Below, one piece after another: positions 60,037-64,000 of a stretch of 64,000 bases of DNA. The notes beneath the pieces were generated by a model. It did no database searches, was not told where the DNA came from, and saw only the letters and a program-made list of their open reading frames with translations. Positions within the stretch are counted from its first letter, which is position 1. Each line of letters starts with the position of its first letter. Made by a program: the position numbers and the translations under genes. Origin of the DNA: Alistipes sp. UBA934 (lineage in GTDB: Bacteria; Bacteroidota; Bacteroidia; Bacteroidales; Rikenellaceae); NCBI GenBank assembly GCA_002293535.1, contig DBDK01000005.1, forward strand, positions 77,524-141,523, given 5' to 3'.

Positions 60037-60537
60037 CTATTTAACATAATTAGGAGCCTTCGGAACGACTATCCACATCACAACATAGACCCAGAACGAC
60101 AAGCCGCCCAAGAAGAGCAATAGCACTGCAATGAGTCGAACGACACTCGGATCTACGTCGAAGTAGTCGGCCAAGCCACCGCACACACCGCCCAAAACTT
60201 TGTCGTTTGAGCGATAAAGTCTCTTTGGAGCCTCGCTGCAAGAACCTCCATTATAGGAGAATCCTCGTTTTTGCGCACCGAAAACTTCGGGTCTGCCGAT
60301 TACAGCCATCGCACGGCGCACCATTTCAAGATTCACCACTTGCATCGTGCTCGAAATCTTCTCGTCGAAGATGTCGGCGATTCTGGTCTCGATGTCCTCC
60401 ATAGACTCGACATCGGTATCTCGGAGCCTCGAAGAGACATCGCCCAGATACTTGTCGAGCAGTTCATAGGCGTCAGCGTCGATGTTGTAGGCTCGTCCGC
60501 CGATGTTCACATTGTAGGTCTGTTTCATAGGTCGCAA
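60037..60537 (-). CDS. PspC-domain membrane protein, short form
   Basis: 166 residues. N-terminal domain as in the long paralogue (YNIDADAYELLDKYLGDV; MEDIETRIADIFDEKI), then a PspC domain (RLYRSNDKVLGGVCGGLADYFDV) with two spans and the end WIVVPKAPNYVK. It is the first gene of the PspC-PadR-PspC unit, transcribed from a promoter at 60562-60592. Confidence 0.9.
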   Translation of the reverse strand: MRPMKQTYNVNIGGRAYNIDADAYELLDKYLGDVSSRLRDTDVESMEDIETRIADIFDEKISSTMQVVNLEMVRRAMAVIGRPEVFGAQKRGFSYNGGSCSEAPKRLYRSNDKVLGGVCGGLADYFDVDPSVVRLIAVLLLFLGGLSFWVYVVMWIVVPKAPNYVK

Positions 60538-60561
60538 TCGTGTTTAGTTTGTTTTATGGTG

Positions 60562-60592
60562 CAAATATACAACATAAAATAATACTATGCAA
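60562..60592 (-). promoter_or_regulatory. Promoter of the PspC-PadR-PspC unit
   Basis: On the minus strand TTG (60592-60590), about 20 bases, TATATTTG (60569-60562), with a leader near 20 to 25 bases. A PadR operator is likely nearby, but I see no clear ATGT-N-ACAT-type dyad. Confidence 0.65.
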
Positions 60593-60612
60593 TACCTACT
60601 ACTATTTTTAAC

Positions 60613-60643
60613 AAAAAAAGTGCACAAAATTGTGCACTTTTTT
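60613..60643. terminator. Terminator of the alpha ribosomal operon
   Basis: Stem AAAAAAGTGCACA/TGTGCACTTTTTT around a short A-rich loop, with A and T runs on each side. It lies 38 bases after the rplQ stop and, being symmetric, separates that operon from the PspC promoter region. Confidence 0.9.
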
Positions 60644-60680
60644 CAAAATAGCGGCAGATAATTGCCGTTACTCTCTTGGA

Positions 60681-61310
60681 TCAGCCCTTTTTCGAGGCCA
60701 TCGAACGTCCGGCGTTTGCCTTCGAACCAGAAGTTTTTGCTCCGCGGGGTGCGGGTGCAGCTTTCGGCTTATTGGCAGCAGGTTTCGCGGCGGCTTTCTT
60801 GGTTGCAGGTTTTGCAGTCGGAGCTTCAGCGACATCGGCTGCTTCGCCAATTGTTGCCTCACCTTCGATTTCCTTCGGAGCAGCGGCCTTGCCGGAACGA
60901 CGAGTTTTCGCCTTGCCGGTACCGGCGCCCGAAACACCCGTCTTGAACGTTTCGTTGAAGTCCACCAGTTCAATGATGCACATATCGGCGGCATCGCCCA
61001 GACGGAAACCGGTCTTGAGAATGCGGGTGTAACCTCCGGGACGATCGCCCACAGCAGGTGCGATCACGCGAAAGAGCTCAGTAACTGCGTGTTTATCTTT
61101 CAGATAGCTGAAAACCACACGGCGCGAATGGGTGGTGTCTTCCTTGGCTTTGGTCACCAAAGGCTCGACATACATTTTCAGAGCCTTGGCCTTGGCCACC
61201 GTAGTTTGGATCCTCTTGTGCAAAACCAGCGAGGTAGCCATATTGGCCAACAGCGCCTTACGGTGCGAGCTCGTTCTACCGAGGTGGTTGAAATTCTTAT
61301 TGTGTCTCAT
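60681..61310 (-). CDS. rplQ: 50S ribosomal protein L17 with a long C-terminal extension
   Basis: 209 residues. The first 120 or so are standard L17 (NKNFNHLGRTSSHRKALLANMA; GYTRILKTGFRLGDAADMCIIELV). The remaining 80 residues are a low-complexity tail rich in Ala, Lys, Pro and Gly (ending SKANAGRSMASKKG). Extended L17 is known in Bacteroidota, but this tail is long. Last gene of the operon before the terminator. The tail is probably disordered and may contact rRNA. Confidence 0.95.
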   Translation of the reverse strand: MRHNKNFNHLGRTSSHRKALLANMATSLVLHKRIQTTVAKAKALKMYVEPLVTKAKEDTTHSRRVVFSYLKDKHAVTELFRVIAPAVGDRPGGYTRILKTGFRLGDAADMCIIELVDFNETFKTGVSGAGTGKAKTRRSGKAAAPKEIEGEATIGEAADVAEAPTAKPATKKAAAKPAANKPKAAPAPRGAKTSGSKANAGRSMASKKG

Positions 61311-61316
61311 CTTTGC

Positions 61317-62309
61317 TTAGTCTTTATCGAGTTTATAGGGAGTGACATCCATTCCGAAGTGCAGGTTCAGCGTGGTTAGCAGGTCGTCCAATTCCGAGAG
61401 CGATTTTTTGCCGAAGTTGCGGAACTTCAACAGGTCACTGCGATTGAAGCGCACCAGATCGCCCACAGTATCCACTTCCGCGGCCTTCAGGCAGTTCAAA
61501 GCCCTCACCGACAAGTCCTGATCCGACAATTTGGTCTTCAACAGCTGACGCATATGAAGCACATCTTCGTCGAACTCTTCGGTCGAGCTCACCTCGTCCT
61601 GATTCATCGTGATCTTCTCGTCAGAGAACAACATAAAGTGATGAATCAAAATCTTGGCAGCTTCCTTCAGGGCTTCCTTGGGGTGAATCGAGCCATCGGT
61701 TGTGATCTCCAAACTCAGCTTTTCGTAGTCCGTACGCTGTTCGACGCGGTAATTGTCAATCGCATACTTTACGTTCACGATAGGCGAGTGGAGCGAGTCG
61801 ATGGCCAGTCGGCCGAACTCAGCCTCTTCGGGTTGGTTTTCCTCTGCCGGTACATAGCCGCGCCCCTTGCCGATAGTCAGTTCGATCGTCAGCTTGGTAT
61901 CGGGTGACAGACGACAGATGACCAGATCGGGGTTGAGCACTTTGAATGCCGAGAGATAATTGGAGATGTAACCAGCCGTGAGGGCGGTCACACCGGCAAC
62001 GTTCAGCGTCACTTTCTCGCTGTCGATATTTTCCGCAGTCCGGATGAAGCGAACCTTCTTGAGGTTCAGTATGATGTCGATCATACCCTCCATCACTCCA
62101 GGGATTGCGGCAAATTCGTGATCTACACCGGCGATCTTCACGCTCGTGATCGCAAACCCCTCCAGCGAGGAGAGCAGGATCCGGCGCAAAGCATTGCCGA
62201 TGGTCATACCGAATCCGGGTTCGAGCGGTCGGAATTCAAATTTTCCGAGCGTCGATGAGGATTCGAGCATAATGACCTTTTCAGGCTTTTGGAATGCTAA
62301 TATTGCCAT
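61317..62309 (-). CDS. rpoA: DNA-directed RNA polymerase subunit alpha
   Basis: 330 residues. The N-terminal dimerisation domain is seen in FRPLEPGFGMTIGNALRRILLSS interrupted by the expected blocks, and the C-terminal domain in LSVRALNCLKAAEVDTVGDLV with KFRNFGKKSLSELDDLL. It assembles beta and beta' and contacts activators. It lies 25 bases after rpsD and 6 before rplQ in the operon. Confidence 0.98.
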   Translation of the reverse strand: MAILAFQKPEKVIMLESSSTLGKFEFRPLEPGFGMTIGNALRRILLSSLEGFAITSVKIAGVDHEFAAIPGVMEGMIDIILNLKKVRFIRTAENIDSEKVTLNVAGVTALTAGYISNYLSAFKVLNPDLVICRLSPDTKLTIELTIGKGRGYVPAEENQPEEAEFGRLAIDSLHSPIVNVKYAIDNYRVEQRTDYEKLSLEITTDGSIHPKEALKEAAKILIHHFMLFSDEKITMNQDEVSSTEEFDEDVLHMRQLLKTKLSDQDLSVRALNCLKAAEVDTVGDLVRFNRSDLLKFRNFGKKSLSELDDLLTTLNLHFGMDVTPYKLDKD

Positions 62310-62334
62310 ATTATAATTTACGTTTTAGTTGTTA

Positions 62335-62940
62335 CTATTTCGAGTAAAGTTCGACGATAAGCTGCTCCTTGATATTTTCCGGAATATCTTCGCGGTCGGG
62401 TTTTTGGAGGAACTTTCCGGACATTGTCGGGCCATCCCATTCCAGCCACGAGTAGCGGTTCCTTCCGCCCGAAAGGGCTTCGGTGATCACTTCAAGACTC
62501 TTGGATTTTTCTCTGACACCGACAACATCGCCAATTTTCAAACTGTACGACGGAATATTAACAACCGCACCGTTCACCGTAATGTGGCGATGGCTCACCA
62601 ACTGACGCGCCGCAGCCCTTGTGGGAGCGATTCCGAGCCTGTAAACCACGTTATCCAAACGGCATTCGAGCAACTTAAGCAGATTTTCACCCGTAATCCC
62701 ACCCATTGCTGCGGCGCGATTATAGGTTACACTGAACTGCTTTTCGAGGATACCGTAGATAGCTTTTGCCTTTTGCTTTTCGGTCAGCTGTGTTCCGTAC
62801 TCCGAAACTTTTTTGCGTTTGCGCATCTGCCCGTGCATTCCGGGAGGGTAGTTTTTCTTTTCGAAAGCTTTATCGGCCCCGAAGATAGGCTCCCCGAACT
62901 TGCGTGCAATTTTTGTTTTTGGTCCTATGTATTTTCCCAT
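62335..62940 (-). CDS. rpsD: 30S ribosomal protein S4
   Basis: 201 residues, binds 16S rRNA early in assembly. MGKYIGPKTKIARKFGEPIF at the start lacks the zinc cysteines of the C+ type. The S4 domain is RLDNVVYRLGIAPTRAAARQ with LVSHRHITVNG. S4 often represses its own operon in other bacteria; no such pseudoknot was checked here. Confidence 0.98.
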   Translation of the reverse strand: MGKYIGPKTKIARKFGEPIFGADKAFEKKNYPPGMHGQMRKRKKVSEYGTQLTEKQKAKAIYGILEKQFSVTYNRAAAMGGITGENLLKLLECRLDNVVYRLGIAPTRAAARQLVSHRHITVNGAVVNIPSYSLKIGDVVGVREKSKSLEVITEALSGGRNRYSWLEWDGPTMSGKFLQKPDREDIPENIKEQLIVELYSK

Positions 62941-62980
62941 TGTTTTTAATCGTTTAAGTGTTTAACCTTGAAGCGCAAAA

Positions 62981-63370
62981 TTACACTCGCCTTCGGTTAG
63001 GAGGTCTGCAACCGTTATGGGGCAGGGGAGTGACGTCGATGATCTCGACAACCTCGATTCCTGCACCGTGAATGGTTCGGATGGCCGACTCGCGACCCTG
63101 ACCGGGGCCCTTCACATAGACTTTCACCTTGCGAAGACCCATATCGAAAGCGACCTTTGCGCAATCCGTAGCGGCGGTTTGGGCGGCATAAGGGGTGTTC
63201 TTCTTGGAACCACGGAAACCCATTTTGCCTGCCGAAGACCAGCTGATAACGTCGCCGTTCTCGTTCGTGATAGTCACAATAACGTTGTTGAACGTCGAGT
63301 GAACGTGGGCCGCGCCCATAGCACCGACCTTAACGACTTTCTTCTTAACTGCTGTTGTTTTTTTAGCCAT
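62981..63370 (-). CDS. rpsK: 30S ribosomal protein S11
   Basis: 129 residues. Family blocks are AHVHSTFNNVIVTITNENG, SSAGKMGFRGSKKNTPYAAQ, KVKVYVKGPGQGRESAIR and the end DVTPLPHNGCRPPNRRRV. The N terminus is short and basic (MAKKTTAVKKKVVKVG). It is 17 bases after rpsM. Confidence 0.98.
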   Translation of the reverse strand: MAKKTTAVKKKVVKVGAMGAAHVHSTFNNVIVTITNENGDVISWSSAGKMGFRGSKKNTPYAAQTAATDCAKVAFDMGLRKVKVYVKGPGQGRESAIRTIHGAGIEVVEIIDVTPLPHNGCRPPNRRRV

Positions 63371-63387
63371 AATTCTCTACCTGCGGA

Positions 63388-63768
63388 TTACTTTGTAGCT
63401 TTCTTCTTGTTAGCGACAGTCTTTTTCTTACCCTTACGCGTACGAGCATTGTTCTTAGTGCTCTGGCCGCGCAAAGGGAGACCCAGACGGTGACGGATAC
63501 CGCGATAGCAGCCGATGTCCATCAGTCGTTTGATGTTCATTTGAACAATGGAGCGGTTTTCGCCTTCGACCTTGATTCCGCTGTCGGCGATAGCCGAACG
63601 GATCTTGCCCACTTCGTCGTCGCTCCAGTCCTGGACTTTTTTGTCGTAGTTGATTCCTGCCGTGTCGAGCAGTTTGCGAGCCGTCGAACGACCGATCCCA
63701 TAGATATAGGTCAGGCCGATCTCGCCTCGCTTGTTTTTAGGTAAATCTACACCTACTATACGTGCCAT
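63388..63768 (-). CDS. rpsM: 30S ribosomal protein S13
   Basis: 126 residues. ARIVGVDLPKNKRGEIGLTY opens the protein; the H2TH region and the basic tail RHRLGLPLRGQSTKNNARTR followed by Lys-rich sequence complete it. It contacts the P-site tRNA and the head bridge. It follows rpmJ after 26 bases. Confidence 0.98.
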   Translation of the reverse strand: MARIVGVDLPKNKRGEIGLTYIYGIGRSTARKLLDTAGINYDKKVQDWSDDEVGKIRSAIADSGIKVEGENRSIVQMNIKRLMDIGCYRGIRHRLGLPLRGQSTKNNARTRKGKKKTVANKKKATK

Positions 63769-63794
63769 AAATTCTACTTGTTGTTTAACGAAAA

Positions 63795-63911
63795 TTAACC
63801 CTGGCGCATTTTATACTTCGGGGTCTTTTTGCAGATCACATAAAGTTTGCCTTTGCGGCGCACGATCTTGCAATCTTCGCTACGTTTCTTGATTGATGCT
63901 TTTACTTTCAT
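63795..63911 (-). CDS. rpmJ: 50S ribosomal protein L36
   Basis: 38 residues, read directly from the sequence: it starts MKVKASIKKRSEDCKIVRRK and ends KTPKYKMRQG before a TAA. It is the type lacking the complete zinc-binding set of cysteines and histidine. Position between infA and rpsM is the usual one. Confidence 0.96.
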   Translation of the reverse strand: MKVKASIKKRSEDCKIVRRKGKLYVICKKTPKYKMRQG

Positions 63912-63919
63912 AGTCTTAA

Positions 63920-64000
63920 TTATTTGTACCTGAAAGAAATACGCCCCTTAGAGAGATCATAGGGGGACATCTCCACTTTAACTTTATCTCCGGGCAGGAT
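63920..64000 (-). CDS. infA: Translation initiation factor IF-1, C-terminal part (5' end outside window)
   Basis: The last 26 codons are visible: ILPGDKVKVEMSPYDLSKGR then ISFRYK and TAA. This is the end of the OB-fold of IF-1. The start lies beyond the right edge. It is 8 bases upstream of rpmJ. Confidence 0.95.
   Translation of the reverse strand: MLPGDKVKVEMSPYDLSKGRISFRYK

Noticed and set aside
60538..60680. Small gene between rplQ and the PspC unit
   Set aside because: This 143-base gap holds the terminator at 60613-60643 and the promoter at 60562-60592. No start with a credible reading frame remains.
1..64000. CRISPR arrays, insertion sequences, prophage or rRNA
   Set aside because: No regularly spaced repeats, transposase or integrase genes, or rRNA-like stretches were found; the gene content is core.

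Overview
The window reads as core chromosome of a Bacteroidota bacterium, most likely order Bacteroidales. Three things point there. First, promoters repeatedly match the Bacteroidota -33 TTTG / -7 TANNTTTG pattern (for example at 8028-8058, 18660-18690 and 47828-47858). Second, the gene families are typical of the phylum: FimA/Mfa-type fimbrial lipoproteins, two DUF3078 proteins, a BatD/BatE pair, a eukaryote-type hexokinase, a DUF4831 protein, a fold-III arginine decarboxylase and a long-form PurL. Third, start codons mostly lack a clear Shine-Dalgarno sequence. A futalosine-pathway MqnE and a GC content I judge by eye to be near 50% fit a Rikenellaceae-like lineage better than Bacteroides, but that is only inference.

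Layout. 1-5.6 kb: 3' end of rho, then on the minus strand a patatin/BamA-like protein and a two-gene fimbrial operon. 5.7-8.2 kb: a SpoU methyltransferase, panB, a DUF3078 protein, tRNA-Gly(CCC) and tRNA-Val(UAC). 8.2-13.9 kb: an exported creatininase-family protein, PPK2, a small membrane protein and a heterodimeric ABC exporter. 13.9-18.7 kb: arginine decarboxylase (minus), an HU-like protein, a sigma-54 activator, LptE, an unknown protein, SecG and an acetyltransferase. 18.7-25.1 kb: a tight run of YbbR-like, coaE, folP, lolD, TIGR02757, a tRNA methyltransferase, DUF4831 and an SDR with a zinc-ribbon tail. 25.0-28.1 kb (minus): fabD, ROK regulator, acetyltransferase, thioredoxin. 28.1-41.3 kb: plsC, parE, parC, aroK, purL, murI, ftsK and a LolA-like protein, mostly overlapping. 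41.3-42.5 kb: an ECF sigma factor with a small membrane protein, divergent from a DUF6249-like membrane protein. 42.6-45.5 kb: mqnE, PASTA protein, RluD-type pseudouridine synthase. 45.5-49.5 kb: aldolase and hexokinase (minus), fumarase (plus). 49.5-54.9 kb: BatD, BatE, recR, then rnr and a 68-aa membrane protein on the minus strand. 54.9-60.5 kb: CtpA protease, second DUF3078, nfo (plus), and a PspC-PadR-PspC module. 60.7-64 kb: the end of the ribosomal alpha operon (rplQ, rpoA, rpsD, rpsK, rpsM, rpmJ, infA, partial).

Functional themes are the cell envelope (fimbriae, LptE, LolD, LolA-like, CtpA, PspC, patatin barrel), DNA maintenance (topoisomerase IV, FtsK, RecR, Nfo) and central metabolism. 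Genes are densely packed; many pairs overlap by an ATGA and no gap between genes exceeds about 150 bases apart from the tRNA interval. I see no mobile element, CRISPR array or rRNA. No new multi-gene system is obvious. The most interesting signals are regulatory: a palindrome giving two outward ECF promoters at 41983-42035, a four-copy GC-rich motif mostly just before start codons, paired inverted repeats before lolD, divergent promoters sharing TTTGCAAA, and several genes whose promoters imply almost no leader.
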